64,000 nucleotides of DNA, from NCBI RefSeq assembly GCF_001664485.1, contig NZ_CP013630.1, forward strand, positions 1,801,001 through 1,865,000, written 5' to 3'. Within the stretch, counting starts at the first letter, position 1. Each line of letters opens with the position of its first letter. The stretch is from Rhizobium sp. N324 (GTDB lineage: Bacteria > Pseudomonadota > Alphaproteobacteria > Rhizobiales > Rhizobiaceae). The notes under the pieces were generated by a model that was not told where the DNA came from, did not search any database, and was given only the letters and a program-made list of their open reading frames with translations. A program made the translations under genes and the position numbers. This document shows positions 18,049 to 27,486 of this stretch, in pieces.

Positions 18049-18598
18049 GGCAAAATACGAGCCGCGGCTCAAGAAGGAATATGTCGAGCGCATCCGCAAG
18101 GCGATGCAGGAGCAGTTCTCCTACGCCAACGAGATGATGATCCCGAAGCTCGACAAGATCGTGATCAACATGGGTGTCGGCGAAGCGACCGCTGACTCGA
18201 AGAAGCCGACGGTAGCTGCCGCCGACCTCGCAGCGATCGCCGGCCAGAAGCCGGTCATCACCCGCGCACGCAACTCCATCGCAGGCTTCAAGGTCCGCGA
18301 ACAGATGCCGATCGGCGCGAAGGTCACCCTGCGCGGCGCCCGCATGTACGAGTTCCTGGATCGCCTGGTCAACATCGCGCTCCCGCGCGTTCGCGACTTT
18401 CGCGGCCTGAACCCGAAAAGCTTTGACGGCCGTGGCAACTTCGCCATGGGCATCAAGGAGCACATTGTGTTCCCTGAGATCAACTACGACAAGGTTGATC
18501 AGATGTGGGGCATGGACATCATCGTTTGCACGACGGCGACGACCGACGACGAAGCACGGGCTCTTCTGAAAGAGTTCAGCTTCCCGTTCCGTCAATAA
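18041..18598 (+). CDS. rplE: 50S ribosomal protein L5
   Basis: L5 binds 5S rRNA with L18 and L25 and contacts the P-site tRNA. The 185-residue sequence has [11 protein letters not shown] and the downstream [18 protein letters not shown] and FPEINYDKV segments. Translation starts inside the end of rplX, suggesting coupling. Confidence 0.98.
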   Translation: MAEAKYEPRLKKEYVERIRKAMQEQFSYANEMMIPKLDKIVINMGVGEATADSKKPTVAAADLAAIAGQKPVITRARNSIAGFKVREQMPIGAKVTLRGARMYEFLDRLVNIALPRVRDFRGLNPKSFDGRGNFAMGIKEHIVFPEINYDKVDQMWGMDIIVCTTATTDDEARALLKEFSFPFRQ

Positions 18599-18630
18599 CC
18601 GTAACGACGAGCGTAGAAAAGGAACCTGAC

Positions 18631-18936
18631 ATGGCGAAGACAAGCGCAGTTGAAAAGAACAAGCGCCGCCGTACTACGGTCGCCAACCAGGCCGCTAAGC
18701 GGGCTGCGTTGAAGGCGATCATCATGAACCAGGCTCTTCCGATCGAAGAGCGGTTCAAGGCCTCGATCAAGCTGGCATCCCTGCCGCGTGATGGATCGAA
18801 GACCCGTATTCGCAACCGTTGCGAAGTTTCGGGGCGTCCGCGCGCATATTACCGCAAACTGCGCATGTCGCGTATTGCGCTGCGTGAACTGGGCAATCTC
18901 GGCAAGGTGCCGGGCATCGTCAAGTCGAGCTGGTAA
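18631..18936 (+). CDS. rpsN: 30S ribosomal protein S14, zinc-independent type
   Basis: S14 is a late-assembling protein of the 30S head. The start [20 protein letters not shown] was chosen because it has GAAAAGGAACC upstream; a longer in-frame reading overlaps rplE and is not conserved. At 101 residues, with no CxxC pairs, it is the long, zinc-free C- form. The C-terminal [20 protein letters not shown] is characteristic. Confidence 0.97.
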   Translation: MAKTSAVEKNKRRRTTVANQAAKRAALKAIIMNQALPIEERFKASIKLASLPRDGSKTRIRNRCEVSGRPRAYYRKLRMSRIALRELGNLGKVPGIVKSSW

Positions 18937-18948
18937 GGAGCAGGTTAC

Positions 18949-19347
18949 ATGACAATGACTGATCCGTTGGGCGATATGCTCACCCGTATCCGTAACGGCG
19001 CTTCCCGCCGCAAGTCGTCGGTCTCGACGCCTGCGTCCAAGCTCCGTGCACGTGTTCTCGATGTCCTGCAGTCCGAAGGCTACATCCGTGGCTATTCCGT
19101 TGTCGATTTCGGCAATGGCAAGTCGGAACTCAGCATCGAGCTGAAATATTATGAAGGCGCATCGGTGATCCGTGAGATCGGCCGCGTGTCCAAGCCGGGC
19201 CGCCGGGTTTATGTCTCGGTCAAGTCCATTCCGCAGGTCGCGAACGGCCTCGGCATCACCATCCTTTCGACTCCGAAGGGCGTGATGGCCGATCACCAGG
19301 CTCGCGAACAGAACGTTGGCGGCGAGGTTCTTTGCTCGGTCTTCTAA
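18949..19347 (+). CDS. rpsH: 30S ribosomal protein S8
   Basis: S8 binds the central domain of 16S rRNA and, in E. coli, represses the spc operon. The 132-residue product begins [20 protein letters not shown]; the first ATG lies 7 nt after AAGGAG and is preferred over the next in-frame one. The C-terminal [23 protein letters not shown] is conserved. Confidence 0.97.
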   Translation: MTMTDPLGDMLTRIRNGASRRKSSVSTPASKLRARVLDVLQSEGYIRGYSVVDFGNGKSELSIELKYYEGASVIREIGRVSKPGRRVYVSVKSIPQVANGLGITILSTPKGVMADHQAREQNVGGEVLCSVF

Positions 19348-19389
19348 GATCGGGCAGAGATCTCCATAGCGAACAGACAGGATTGAAAC

Positions 19390-19923
19390 ATGTCTCGTAT
19401 CGGTAAAAAGCCCGTTCAGGTGCCTGCTGGGATCACGGCTACGGTCGATGGCCAGAAGGTCACTGCAAAGGGCCCGAAGGGCGAACTGTTTTTCGTTGCT
19501 AACGACGAAATCAGCCTCAAGCTCGAAAACAACGCGGTCGTCGTGACGCCCGTGAATCAGACCAAGGATGCACGTTCGAAGTGGGGCATGTCCCGCACGA
19601 TGATCGAAGGCATCTTCAAGGGCGTCAAGGACGGCTTCGAGCGCAAGCTCGAAATCAACGGCGTCGGCTACCGCGCCTCCCTGCAGGGCAAGAACCTGCA
19701 GCTGGCCCTCGGCTTCAGCCACGACGTGATCTATGAGCCGCCGGTCGGCATCACGATCGCCGTTCCGAAGCCGACTGAAATTGTTGTCTCCGGCATCAAT
19801 AAGCAGCAGGTCGGTCAGGTCGCCGCCGAAATCCGCGAATATCGCGGTCCTGAGCCTTACAAGGGCAAGGGCGTCAAGTACGCTGACGAGCGGATCGTCC
19901 GCAAAGAAGGCAAGAAGAAGTAA
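19390..19923 (+). CDS. rplF: 50S ribosomal protein L6
   Basis: L6 binds helix 97 of 23S rRNA near the sarcin-ricin loop and factor-binding site. The 177-residue protein has [19 protein letters not shown] at the N-terminus and the L6 signature [16 protein letters not shown] at the C-terminus. It lies 42 bp after rpsH and 12 bp before rplR. Confidence 0.98.
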   Translation: MSRIGKKPVQVPAGITATVDGQKVTAKGPKGELFFVANDEISLKLENNAVVVTPVNQTKDARSKWGMSRTMIEGIFKGVKDGFERKLEINGVGYRASLQGKNLQLALGFSHDVIYEPPVGITIAVPKPTEIVVSGINKQQVGQVAAEIREYRGPEPYKGKGVKYADERIVRKEGKKK

Positions 19924-19935
19924 GGATCACGCGAA

Positions 19936-20298
19936 ATGGCTAGCAGGAAAGAAGCACTTGCACGTCGTGCCAACCGCGTGCGCCGTCATCTCAAGTCGGT
20001 GGCCAACGGCCGTCCGCGCCTGTCGGTTCATCGCTCCTCGAAGAACATCTACGCTCAGGTTATCGACGATGTCGCCGGCAAGACGCTTGCCGCTGCATCG
20101 ACCCTCGATAAGGATCTGCGCGGTTCTCTGAAGACCGGTGCTGACACCGCAGCAGCTGCCCTCGTCGGCAAGCTCGTTGCAGAGCGCGCTTCGAAGGCTG
20201 GCGTCACCGAGGTCGTATTCGACCGTGGCGCCTTCATCTATCACGGCCGCATCAAGGCTCTTGCCGATGCAGCCCGCGAAGGCGGTCTCACCTTCTGA
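19936..20298 (+). CDS. rplR: 50S ribosomal protein L18
   Basis: L18 binds 5S rRNA and anchors it in the central protuberance. The 120-residue product contains [31 protein letters not shown] and the terminal [20 protein letters not shown], all typical. An unusually long (131 bp), strongly structured spacer separates it from rpsE. Confidence 0.98.
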   Translation: MASRKEALARRANRVRRHLKSVANGRPRLSVHRSSKNIYAQVIDDVAGKTLAAASTLDKDLRGSLKTGADTAAAALVGKLVAERASKAGVTEVVFDRGAFIYHGRIKALADAAREGGLTF

Positions 20299-20304
20299 TC
20301 AATT

Positions 20305-20383
20305 TCCGGCCGGACGCTTTTGGCGCCGGCCGGATTTTCGCCGGACCGCAGGCACTCTCCGAAAGGGGAGGCTGACGCGGTCC
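20305..20383 (+). promoter_or_regulatory. Two-hairpin element between rplR and rpsE (terminator-like plus GAAA-loop stem)
   Basis: The first hairpin has 9-bp GC-rich arms (TCCGGCCGG, 20305-20313; CCGGCCGGA, 20326-20334) with an inner CGC/GCG pair and is followed by TTTT. The second has outer arms GGACCGC (20343-20349) and GCGGTCC (20377-20383) around an inner stem CTCTCC-GAAA-GGGGAG with a GNRA loop. The arrangement resembles an attenuator or a ribosomal-protein binding leader. Function is inferred only from structure. Confidence 0.5.
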
Positions 20384-20429
20384 ACATGTATTTGCCGATT
20401 GCACCCGGAAAAGAAAAAGGAAGAGGACA

Positions 20430-20999
20430 ATGGCACAGGAAAGAAGGCCGCAGCGGGAAGACCGCCAGAGCCGTGAAGAGCGCGATAGCGAATTCGTCGA
20501 CAAGTTGGTCGCGATCAACCGCGTCGCCAAGGTCGTCAAGGGCGGCCGTCGTTTCGGTTTCGCAGCACTCGTCGTCGTCGGCGACCAGAAGGGCCGCGTC
20601 GGCTTCGGCCATGGCAAGGCACGCGAAGTGCCGGAAGCCATCCGCAAGGCAACCGAAGCCGCCAAGCGCGAGCTGATCTTCGTACCGCTGCGTGACGGCC
20701 GTACGCTGCATCACGACGTTCATGGCCGCCACGGCGCCGGCAAGGTTCTGCTGCGCTCGGCCAAGGTCGGTACCGGCATCATCGCCGGCGGTCCGATGCG
20801 CGCCGTATTCGAAACGCTCGGCATGCACGACGTCGTCGCCAAGTCGACTGGTTCGTCGAACCCCTACAACATGGTTCGCGCCACCTTCGACGCTCTGAAG
20901 CACCAGGTTCACCCGAAGGACATCGCAGCTCAGCGCGGCATCAAGTATGCAACGCTGCAGGCTCGTCGTAGCGCCTCCGGCAACGCCTCTGAAGAATAA
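20430..20999 (+). CDS. rpsE: 30S ribosomal protein S5
   Basis: S5 lines the mRNA entry channel and affects decoding accuracy. The 189-residue protein has an N-terminal charged tail rich in Gln, Arg and Glu, the S5 signature [20 protein letters not shown], and the second-domain segment [23 protein letters not shown] precedes the ATG. It is separated from rplR by a structured 131-bp spacer. Confidence 0.98.
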   Translation: MAQERRPQREDRQSREERDSEFVDKLVAINRVAKVVKGGRRFGFAALVVVGDQKGRVGFGHGKAREVPEAIRKATEAAKRELIFVPLRDGRTLHHDVHGRHGAGKVLLRSAKVGTGIIAGGPMRAVFETLGMHDVVAKSTGSSNPYNMVRATFDALKHQVHPKDIAAQRGIKYATLQARRSASGNASEE

Positions 21000-21013
21000 G
21001 AGGAGTTTGACAG

Positions 21014-21223
21014 ATGGCCAAGGCTACCAAGAAGGCTGAAGCGAAGACTGTCACGATCGAACAGATCGGCAGCCCGATTCGCCGTCCGGATGTTCAGCAG
21101 CGCACGCTGATCGGTCTCGGACTGAACAAGATGCACCGTCGCCGCACGCTGGAGGATACTCCTTCGGTTCGCGGCATGATCCGTGCTGTCCAGCATCTCG
21201 TTCGCGTCGTCGACGAGAAGTGA
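21014..21223 (+). CDS. rpmD: 50S ribosomal protein L30
   Basis: L30 is a small large-subunit protein. The 69-residue product carries a Lys/Ala-rich N-terminus, then [20 protein letters not shown] and [18 protein letters not shown], the family core. AAGAGGAG lies upstream of the ATG. rplO follows 16 bp later. Confidence 0.97.
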   Translation: MAKATKKAEAKTVTIEQIGSPIRRPDVQQRTLIGLGLNKMHRRRTLEDTPSVRGMIRAVQHLVRVVDEK

Positions 21224-21239
21224 GACGGAGGAAACGCTC

Positions 21240-21716
21240 ATGAAACTCAATGAAATTAAAGACAACGAAGGCTCGACCCACAGCCGCAAGCGCCTCGGCC
21301 GCGGTATCGGCTCGGGTTCCGGCAAGACCGCTGGCCGCGGTGTGAAGGGTCAGAAGTCCCGTTCGGGCGTCGCCATCAACGGCTTCGAAGGCGGCCAGAT
21401 GCCGATCTATCGTCGCCTGCCGAAGCGCGGCTTCAACAACATTTTCGCTTCCGATTTTGTTGTTGTGTCGCTCGCTCGCATCCAGACGGCGATCGACGCC
21501 GGCAAGCTCGATGCCAAGGCGACCGTTGACGCAGCTGCCCTCAAGGCTGCCGGCGTCATCCGCCGCACCAAGGACGGCGTTCGCGTTCTCGCCGACGGCG
21601 AGCTGAAGGCCAAGATCACCATCGTCGTTGCAGGCGCCTCCAAGCCTGCCGTCGAGAAGATCGAAAAGGCCGGCGGTACCGTGACGCTGCTTTCGGCTCC
21701 GGCTGCAGCCGAATAA
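21240..21716 (+). CDS. rplO: 50S ribosomal protein L15
   Basis: L15 is a late-assembly protein whose N-terminal extension threads into 23S rRNA. The start [20 protein letters not shown] was chosen for its GACGGAGG site; a longer in-frame reading overlaps rpmD. The product is 158 residues, with the basic [20 protein letters not shown] motif and the C-terminal KAGGTVTLL. Confidence 0.97.
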   Translation: MKLNEIKDNEGSTHSRKRLGRGIGSGSGKTAGRGVKGQKSRSGVAINGFEGGQMPIYRRLPKRGFNNIFASDFVVVSLARIQTAIDAGKLDAKATVDAAALKAAGVIRRTKDGVRVLADGELKAKITIVVAGASKPAVEKIEKAGGTVTLLSAPAAAE

Positions 21717-21731
21717 TAATCTGATGATATG

Positions 21732-21762
21732 TCGCCCGGGGTGCTTCACACCGGGCGATTTT
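21732..21762 (+). terminator. Intrinsic terminator between rplO and secY
   Basis: Perfect arms TCGCCCGG (21732-21739) and CCGGGCGA (21751-21758) enclose an inner GTG/CAC pairing and are followed directly by TTTT. This is a good intrinsic terminator, implying that secY-adk has its own promoter in the remaining 185 bp. Confidence 0.75.
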
Positions 21763-21947
21763 GCTCCCATATGTGGGCCTCACAAAATGTTGGCTGGCGC
21801 GCCCGCGTCATGCCGGTAAGACTAAAACAAGGGTGAGGCATGGGGTTGCGCTGCAATCCGTACTGAACCCGGTTTTGAATAATTTTCATACTGATTCCGG
21901 GCCGGCCTATCCCCAGAGACGCCGGAATTGGTAGCGCGGAGAAACGC

Positions 21948-23288
21948 ATGGCTTCTGCAGCGGAACAATTGGCATCCAACCTCAATTTTTCGACCTTTGC
22001 CAAAGCCGAGGATTTGAAGAAGCGCCTGTGGTTCACACTGGCAGCTCTCCTCGTTTACAGGCTCGGCACCCATATTCCGCTTCCGGGCCTCAATCCCGAA
22101 GCCTATGCCCAGGCTTTCCGCGGCCAGTCAGGCGGCATTCTCGGCCTTTTCAATATGTTTTCGGGCGGCGCCGTGCAGCGCATGGCGATCTTCGCGCTCG
22201 GCATCATGCCCTATATCTCGGCTTCGATCATCGTGCAGCTCATGACGTCGGTCGTGCCGGCGCTCGAAAACCTCAAGAAAGAGGGCGAGCAGGGCCGCAA
22301 GATCATCAACCAGTATACCCGCTACGGCACGGTCATCCTCGGTGCGCTGCAGGCCTACGGCATTGCTGCCGGGCTTGAGAGCGGCCAGGGACTCGTCGTC
22401 GAGCCGGGCTGGTTCTTCCGTGTTTCCACCGTTCTGACGCTGCTCGGCGGCACGATGTTCCTGATGTGGCTCGGCGAGCAGATCACCTCGCGCGGCATCG
22501 GCAACGGCATCTCGCTGATCATCTTCGCCGGCATCGCCGCCGGTCTTCCCACCGCTCTTGCGGGCACGCTCGAACTCGGCCGCACCGGCGCGCTGTCGAC
22601 CCCGCTCATCCTGCTGGTCATCCTTGTCGCGATCATCGTCATCGCCGTCATCGTCTTCGTCGAGCGTGCGCAGCGCCGGCTGTTGATCCAGTATCCGAAG
22701 CGCCAGGTCGGCAACCGGATGTTCCAGGGCGATACCTCGCACCTGCCGCTGAAGCTCAACACTTCGGGCGTCATTCCGGCGATCTTCGCCTCGTCGCTGC
22801 TGCTGCTGCCGGCAACCGTCGCAGGCTTTGCCAGCACCACGGCAATGCCTTCCTGGGCAACGTCGATCGTCGCGGCCCTCGGCCACGGCCAGCCGCTCTA
22901 TATGGTGCTCTATGCGGCGCTGATAGCCTTCTTCGCCTTCTTCTACACGGCCATCGTCTTCAACCCGAAGGACACGGCCGACAATCTGAAGAAGCATGGC
23001 GGTTTCATTCCGGGCATCCGCCCGGGCGAGCGCACCGCCGAATATATCGACTACGTGCTGACCCGAATCACGGTGATCGGCGCAATCTATCTCGTCTTCG
23101 TCTGCATTCTCCCGGAGATCTTGGTGTCGCAAACCGGCATTCCATTATCCCTTGGTGGGACTTCGCTTTTGATCGTGGTTAGCGTAACTCTTGATACGGT
23201 TGCACAGATCCAGGGTCACCTGATCGCGCAGCAATACGAAGGCCTGATCAAGAAATCGAAGTTGCGTGGAGGAAAGAGGGGGCGATGA
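21948..23288 (+). CDS. secY: Preprotein translocase channel subunit SecY
   Basis: SecY forms the protein-conducting channel in the cytoplasmic membrane with SecE and SecG and is driven by SecA. The 446-residue protein has ten predicted membrane segments and the family motifs [33 protein letters not shown] and [14 protein letters not shown]. Its end overlaps adk by four bases (ATGA). It is separated from rplO by a terminator. Confidence 0.98.
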   Translation: MASAAEQLASNLNFSTFAKAEDLKKRLWFTLAALLVYRLGTHIPLPGLNPEAYAQAFRGQSGGILGLFNMFSGGAVQRMAIFALGIMPYISASIIVQLMTSVVPALENLKKEGEQGRKIINQYTRYGTVILGALQAYGIAAGLESGQGLVVEPGWFFRVSTVLTLLGGTMFLMWLGEQITSRGIGNGISLIIFAGIAAGLPTALAGTLELGRTGALSTPLILLVILVAIIVIAVIVFVERAQRRLLIQYPKRQVGNRMFQGDTSHLPLKLNTSGVIPAIFASSLLLLPATVAGFASTTAMPSWATSIVAALGHGQPLYMVLYAALIAFFAFFYTAIVFNPKDTADNLKKHGGFIPGIRPGERTAEYIDYVLTRITVIGAIYLVFVCILPEILVSQTGIPLSLGGTSLLIVVSVTLDTVAQIQGHLIAQQYEGLIKKSKLRGGKRGR

Positions 23289-23935
23289 GACTTATCCTTT
23301 TAGGGCCGCCGGGCGCGGGTAAGGGAACCCAGGCCCAGCGGATCGTGGAAAAGCACGGCATTCCGCAGCTTTCCACGGGGGACATGCTGCGCGCAGCGGT
23401 CAATGCGGGCACGGATGTCGGCAAGCGCGCCAAGGCGGTGATGGATGCCGGCAAACTCGTCTCGGACGAGATCGTCATCGCCATCGTCTCCGAGCGAATC
23501 GATCAGCCCGATTGCGCCAACGGTTTCATTCTCGACGGCTTCCCGAGGACGCTCGTCCAGGCCGATGCCACCGAAGCGATGCTGAGGGCAAAGGGTCTCG
23601 GCCTTTCCGTCGTCATCGAATTCCGTGTCGACGACGACGAGCTGGTTCGCCGTGTCGCCGGTCGCTATTCCTGCGCACAGTGCGGCAGCGTCTATCACGA
23701 TACCGATAAGGTTCCGGCTGCCGAAGGCGTGTGCGACAAGTGCGGTTCCACGCACTTCAAGCGCCGTCCTGACGACAATCCGGAGACCATGACGGCTCGG
23801 CTGCAGGTCTACTACAAGGAAACCTCGCCGCTGATTGGCTACTACCATGCCAAGGGGAAACTCAAGTCCGTGGACGGCATGGCGGAGATTGATCAGGTGA
23901 CGTCAGAGGTCGAAAGCATTCTTTCCAAGCTTTAA
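23285..23935 (+). CDS. adk: Adenylate kinase with a four-cysteine LID
   Basis: Adenylate kinase interconverts ATP + AMP and 2 ADP in the cytoplasm. The 216-residue protein has the P loop [10 protein letters not shown], the STGDMLR segment and DGFPRT. Its LID domain contains CAQCGS and CDKCGS, a Cys4 arrangement that predicts structural zinc binding; E. coli uses a hydrogen-bond network here instead. The start overlaps the secY stop (ATGA), the usual coupling. Confidence 0.97.
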   Translation: MRLILLGPPGAGKGTQAQRIVEKHGIPQLSTGDMLRAAVNAGTDVGKRAKAVMDAGKLVSDEIVIAIVSERIDQPDCANGFILDGFPRTLVQADATEAMLRAKGLGLSVVIEFRVDDDELVRRVAGRYSCAQCGSVYHDTDKVPAAEGVCDKCGSTHFKRRPDDNPETMTARLQVYYKETSPLIGYYHAKGKLKSVDGMAEIDQVTSEVESILSKL

Positions 23936-24143
23936 GGCTTTGAAAATAAACTTGGCGGAACGGTTGCTTTTCAGCAGTGATTCCGCTAAACACCGCGCCA
24001 ACTCGCGACATTCCATGCGATCGGCGCGGATTTCCCAGGGAAGTCCGGGTGCGGTCGTTTTGACATGTTACGGACGTAAATCTGAACGAGCGGTTCCAAA
24101 GACCGCATAACGAAGCCCACTTGCCGGATGGCAACTGGAATGC

Positions 24144-24150
24144 AAGGAGA
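24144..24150 (+). promoter_or_regulatory. Ribosome binding site that decides the rpsM GTG start
   Basis: AAGGAGA lies 6 nt before GTG at 24157. A TTG at 24121 in the same frame would lie upstream of this site and add twelve residues foreign to S13. Confidence 0.8.
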
Positions 24151-24156
24151 ATAGGC

Positions 24157-24525
24157 GTGGCACGTATCGCTGGCGTCAACATCCCGACTGCAAAGCGCGT
24201 TGTTATCGCGCTGACCTACATTCACGGGATCGGTCCGAAATTCGCACAGGAAATCGTCGAGAAGGTCGGTATCCCGGCTGAACGTCGTGTGCATCAGCTG
24301 ACGGACGCCGAAGTCCTTCAGATCCGCGAAGCCATCGACCGCGACTATCAGGTCGAAGGCGATCTTCGTCGCGATACCGCGATGAACATCAAGCGCCTGA
24401 TGGATCTCGGCTGCTACCGCGGCCTGCGTCATCGCCGCGGCCTTCCGGTCCGTGGTCAGCGCACGCATACCAATGCCCGCACCCGCAAGGGCCCGGCAAA
24501 GGCAATTGCTGGTAAGAAGAAGTAA
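24157..24525 (+). CDS. rpsM: 30S ribosomal protein S13 (GTG start)
   Basis: S13 lies in the 30S head, contacts the P-site tRNA and forms intersubunit bridges. With the GTG start the product is 122 residues, beginning [20 protein letters not shown], as is normal for the family. The basic C-terminus [19 protein letters not shown] contacts tRNA. It starts the alpha gene set, 221 bp after adk. Confidence 0.97.
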   Translation: MARIAGVNIPTAKRVVIALTYIHGIGPKFAQEIVEKVGIPAERRVHQLTDAEVLQIREAIDRDYQVEGDLRRDTAMNIKRLMDLGCYRGLRHRRGLPVRGQRTHTNARTRKGPAKAIAGKKK

Positions 24526-24546
24526 TTTCCGGGAAACCGGGGTGGG

Positions 24547-24575
24547 GAGGCTGGCGGTCTGCGCCGGCCTCTTTT
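24547..24575 (+). terminator. Terminator-like hairpin between rpsM and rpsK
   Basis: The 10-bp stem GAGGCTGGCG / CGCCGGCCTC (one T-G pair; 24547-24556 and 24562-24571) with a 5-nt loop is followed directly by TTTT. It is well formed despite lying inside an operon normally read as one unit. Confidence 0.65.
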
Positions 24576-24658
24576 GAGTTTGGAGCGGGACCATATAGGC
24601 GCCGTTCCGGTGTAGCCGCTGGCATTACGGCGGTGAAGAGATCAACGAAAGGAATACC

Positions 24659-25048
24659 ATGGCTAAGGAAGCCGTCCGCGTTCGCCGTCGTGAGCGCAAG
24701 AACATCTCGTCGGGTGTCGCTCACGTCAACTCGACCTTCAACAACACGATGATCACCATCACCGATGCCCAGGGCAACGCGATCGCTTGGTCGTCGGCTG
24801 GCGCCAAGGGCTTCAAGGGCTCGCGCAAGTCGACCCCGTTCGCTGCCCAGATCGCTGCCGAAGACTGCGCCAAGAAGGCTCAGGAGCACGGTATGAAGTC
24901 GCTTGAAGTCGAAGTCTGCGGTCCGGGTTCGGGTCGTGAATCGGCTCTGCGCGCGCTCCAGGCTGCAGGTTTCATGATCACGTCCATCCGCGACGTGACC
25001 CCGATCCCGCACAATGGCTGCCGTCCGCGCAAGAAGCGCCGCGTCTGA
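24659..25048 (+). CDS. rpsK: 30S ribosomal protein S11
   Basis: S11 lies on the 30S platform and helps select the correct tRNA at the P site. The 129-residue product contains [19 protein letters not shown], the [15 protein letters not shown] core and the terminal [12 protein letters not shown]. It lies between rpsM and rpoA with spacers of 133 and 97 bp. Confidence 0.98.
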   Translation: MAKEAVRVRRRERKNISSGVAHVNSTFNNTMITITDAQGNAIAWSSAGAKGFKGSRKSTPFAAQIAAEDCAKKAQEHGMKSLEVEVCGPGSGRESALRALQAAGFMITSIRDVTPIPHNGCRPRKKRRV

Positions 25049-25061
25049 TCATCGCTCTCGT

Positions 25062-25095
25062 CACTGGTGAGCGCCTTGGCGCTCCCGGTGGTTTT
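25062..25095 (+). terminator. Weak terminator-like hairpin between rpsK and rpoA
   Basis: GAGCGC-cttg-GCGCTC (25069-25084) lies within a looser CAC/GTG outer pairing, and TTTT follows at 25092-25095. The T tract is offset from the strong inner stem, so termination is probably partial at most. Confidence 0.4.
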
Positions 25096-25145
25096 CAAGC
25101 TCGGTTGCCACGATTGGATGGTGGCAACGAACGGAAGGCAAACTC

Positions 25146-26156
25146 ATGATTCAGAAGAACTGGCAGGAACTGATCAAGCCGAACAAGGTGGAGTTCTCCT
25201 CGAGCTCGCGCACCAGGGCGACGCTTGTTGCCGAACCGCTGGAGCGCGGCTTCGGTCTCACCCTCGGCAATGCGCTTCGCCGCGTTCTGCTCTCCTCGCT
25301 GCGCGGCGCTGCCGTCACGGCGGTGCAGATCGATGGCGTGCTGCATGAATTCTCGTCGATTCCGGGCGTCCGCGAAGACGTGACGGACATCGTGCTCAAC
25401 ATCAAGGAAATCGCCATCAAGATGGATGGCGACGACGCAAAGCGCATGGTCGTGCGCAAGCAGGGCCCGGGCGTTGTCACGGCTGGCGACATCCAGACGG
25501 TTGGCGATATCGAAATCCTCAATCCCGAGCATGTCATCTGCACGCTCGACGAGGGCGCCGAGATTCGCATGGAGTTCACCGTCAACAACGGCAAGGGCTA
25601 CGTTCCGGCTGAGCGCAATCGCGCGGAAGATGCGCCGATCGGTCTCATCCCGGTCGACAGCCTCTATTCGCCGGTCAAGAAGGTGTCCTACAAGGTAGAA
25701 AATACCCGCGAAGGACAGGTTCTCGATTACGACAAGCTGAACATGACCATCGAAACCGATGGCTCGATCACCGGTGAAGACGCCGTCGCATTTGCGGCGC
25801 GCATCCTCCAGGATCAGCTTGGCGTCTTCGTCAACTTCGACGAGCCGCAGAAGGAAACCGAAGAGGAAGCAGTCACCGAACTCGCTTTCAACCCGGCTCT
25901 CCTCAAGAAGGTGGACGAACTCGAACTGTCGGTCCGTTCGGCAAACTGCCTGAAGAACGACAACATCGTCTACATCGGCGACCTCATTCAGAAGACCGAA
26001 GCAGAAATGCTCCGCACCCCGAATTTTGGTCGCAAGTCGCTGAACGAAATCAAGGAAGTTCTCGCTTCCATGGGCCTGCACCTCGGCATGGAAGTGCCGG
26101 CATGGCCGCCCGAGAACATCGAAGATCTCGCCAAGCGTTACGAAGACCAGTACTGA
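25146..26156 (+). CDS. rpoA: RNA polymerase alpha subunit
   Basis: Alpha dimerises to start polymerase assembly; its C-terminal domain contacts UP elements and activators. The 336-residue protein has the N-terminal assembly domain ([19 protein letters not shown], about 38-56), an acidic linker with QKETEEEA, and the C-terminal helix-hairpin-helix domain with [15 protein letters not shown] and [13 protein letters not shown]. Length and order (rpsK-rpoA-rplQ) are standard. Confidence 0.98.
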   Translation: MIQKNWQELIKPNKVEFSSSSRTRATLVAEPLERGFGLTLGNALRRVLLSSLRGAAVTAVQIDGVLHEFSSIPGVREDVTDIVLNIKEIAIKMDGDDAKRMVVRKQGPGVVTAGDIQTVGDIEILNPEHVICTLDEGAEIRMEFTVNNGKGYVPAERNRAEDAPIGLIPVDSLYSPVKKVSYKVENTREGQVLDYDKLNMTIETDGSITGEDAVAFAARILQDQLGVFVNFDEPQKETEEEAVTELAFNPALLKKVDELELSVRSANCLKNDNIVYIGDLIQKTEAEMLRTPNFGRKSLNEIKEVLASMGLHLGMEVPAWPPENIEDLAKRYEDQY

Positions 26157-26157
26157 G

Positions 26158-26200
26158 CGGCGTGAGGAAAAGTGTGAAGCGGTTTTTCGCCCGCACGCCG
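26158..26200. repeat. Short palindromic intergenic repeat of Rhizobium type (rpoA-rplQ spacer)
   Basis: The arms CGGCGTG and CACGCCG surround AAAAGTGTGAAGCGGTTTTT. The same core recurs at 27368-27387 and, inverted, at 32256-32279, so it belongs to a dispersed repeat family. Confidence 0.6.
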
Positions 26201-26333
26201 ATCGCAAGAACATAACAAAAGGCAGGCTCTTTCGGCTGCCTTTCCCCGTCAAACAGCAGGCCGATCGCCTGCATGTGCCAGGAAACGGCAGGCCCACGTA
26301 ACGTAAGGGCACCTGCATTAAAGGAGAATAGCA

Positions 26334-26756
26334 ATGCGCCATGGTAAAGCCGGCCGCAAGCTGAATAGAACTGCAAGCCACCGCAAGGCGATGTTCGCCA
26401 ACATGGCGGCTTCGCTGATTACCCACGAGCAGATCGTCACGACCCTGCCGAAGGCCAAGGAAATCCGCCCGATCGTCGAGAAGCTCGTCACGCTCGGCAA
26501 GCGCGGCGACCTGCATGCTCGCCGTCAGGCGATCTCGCAGATCCGTGATGCCGCTGTCGTTTCGAAGCTGTTCGACACGATCGCAACGCGTTACGCCACC
26601 CGCAACGGCGGCTACCTGCGCATCATGAAGGCCGGCTTCCGCCAGGGCGACAATGCCGCCATGGCTGTCGTCGAATTCGTTGACCGCGACACCTTCGCCA
26701 AGGGCGCAGCCGACAAGGCCCGCGTCGCCGCCGAAGAGCAGGCCGTCGCCGCTTAA
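26334..26756 (+). CDS. rplQ: 50S ribosomal protein L17
   Basis: L17 lies near the tunnel exit of the large subunit. The 140-residue protein begins [20 protein letters not shown] and contains [16 protein letters not shown] and [24 protein letters not shown] lies upstream of the ATG. It is the last gene of the supercluster and is followed by a strong terminator. Confidence 0.98.
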   Translation: MRHGKAGRKLNRTASHRKAMFANMAASLITHEQIVTTLPKAKEIRPIVEKLVTLGKRGDLHARRQAISQIRDAAVVSKLFDTIATRYATRNGGYLRIMKAGFRQGDNAAMAVVEFVDRDTFAKGAADKARVAAEEQAVAA

Positions 26757-26776
26757 TCTTCCGCTCCGTCGGAAAC

Positions 26777-26816
26777 AAAACAGCCGGGCTCACAAAGCCC
26801 GGCTGTTTTTGTTTGT
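26777..26816 (+). terminator. Rho-independent terminator of the alpha operon
   Basis: The 14-bp perfect stem AAAACAGCCGGGCT / AGCCCGGCTGTTTT with a CACAA loop is followed by further T residues. It closes the ribosomal protein cluster. The symmetrical A/T flanks could allow action in both directions. Confidence 0.93.
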
Positions 26817-26927
26817 GCATCGGTCGTGGACGAACGTGGAAGCTGCGATGACAGGCAGCACCTCGCCGGATAATTGGATATCTCCGCCTCAACACTCCAA
26901 TGGTCGATCTCTGTAGGACAGATTCTA

Positions 26928-27350
26928 TTGCTCGAATTCATTCAGACGCGCTCGCAAGCGCAGTTCCTTCGCCTCGCGGCCCTGCTTGTGGTGATCGTGC
27001 TCGGACTGGCGCTCAGGCGTTTCGGCTACGCGATCGACCTGTCCTTCATCGTCGTCAAATATGGCGGGTCGGCGCTGTGGGCCGCGATGGTCTATCTGCT
27101 CGTGGCGCTCTTTGTCGCAAGGGCCCGACCGGCAATCATCGCCGCCATGGCGCTGTTCATCGCGATCTCAGTCGAGCTGTTCCGGCTCTACCACACGCCC
27201 TGGCTCGACGCATTTCGGCTGACGACAGCAGGCGCGCTGCTGCTCGGCCGAATATTTTCGCTCTGGAACATGCTGGCTTATGCGATCGGGATCGCCGCGG
27301 CCTGCGCCTTCGATCCCGCCCGCCGGGCGGCGTTTGGTCGTCGCCGGTAG
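26928..27350 (+). CDS. DUF2809 family integral membrane protein
   Basis: The product is a small hydrophobic protein with about four membrane segments. Features shared with the DUF2809 family as I know it are the LRRFGY end of helix 1, KYGGSALWAAMVYLL, the ISVELFRLYHTPWLDAFR stretch and GRIFSLWNMLAYAIGI. No biochemical role is known. The start is uncertain: TTG at 26928 with AGGA 9 nt upstream gives 140 residues, while an in-frame TTG at 26874 would add 18 residues without a good ribosome site. It stands alone after the rplQ terminator. Confidence 0.7.
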   Translation: MLEFIQTRSQAQFLRLAALLVVIVLGLALRRFGYAIDLSFIVVKYGGSALWAAMVYLLVALFVARARPAIIAAMALFIAISVELFRLYHTPWLDAFRLTTAGALLLGRIFSLWNMLAYAIGIAAACAFDPARRAAFGRRR

Positions 27351-27351
27351 T

Positions 27352-27482
27352 CTAAAGCATGTCGCGCAAAAGTGTGCAGCGGTTTTCCAGGCAAAGCGCG
27401 AAGCGCTTTTGCCGCAACGACATGCGTAAAACAAAGACCTAAAGCGCGAGGAGCGAATCTGAAAGATCGCGACGCGCTTTAA
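27352..27482. repeat. Composite palindromic intergenic repeat (Rhizobium mosaic-element type)
   Basis: Nested inverted repeats fill the gap: GCATGTCG / CGACATGC (27357-27364, 27418-27425) encloses AAAAGTGTGCAGCGGTTTT and a GGCAAAGCGC / GCGCTTTTGCC stem. A second unit, TAAAGCGC / GCGCTTTA (27440-27447, 27474-27481), follows. Such mosaics recur between genes across Rhizobium chromosomes. It lies between two convergent genes and may serve as a bidirectional terminator. Confidence 0.75.
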
Positions 27483-27486
27483 GGTC

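Noticed and set aside
24060..24087. TTGACA upstream of rpsM as a promoter
   Set aside because: The -35 is perfect, but no acceptable -10 lies 16-18 bp downstream, so I do not list it as a promoter.
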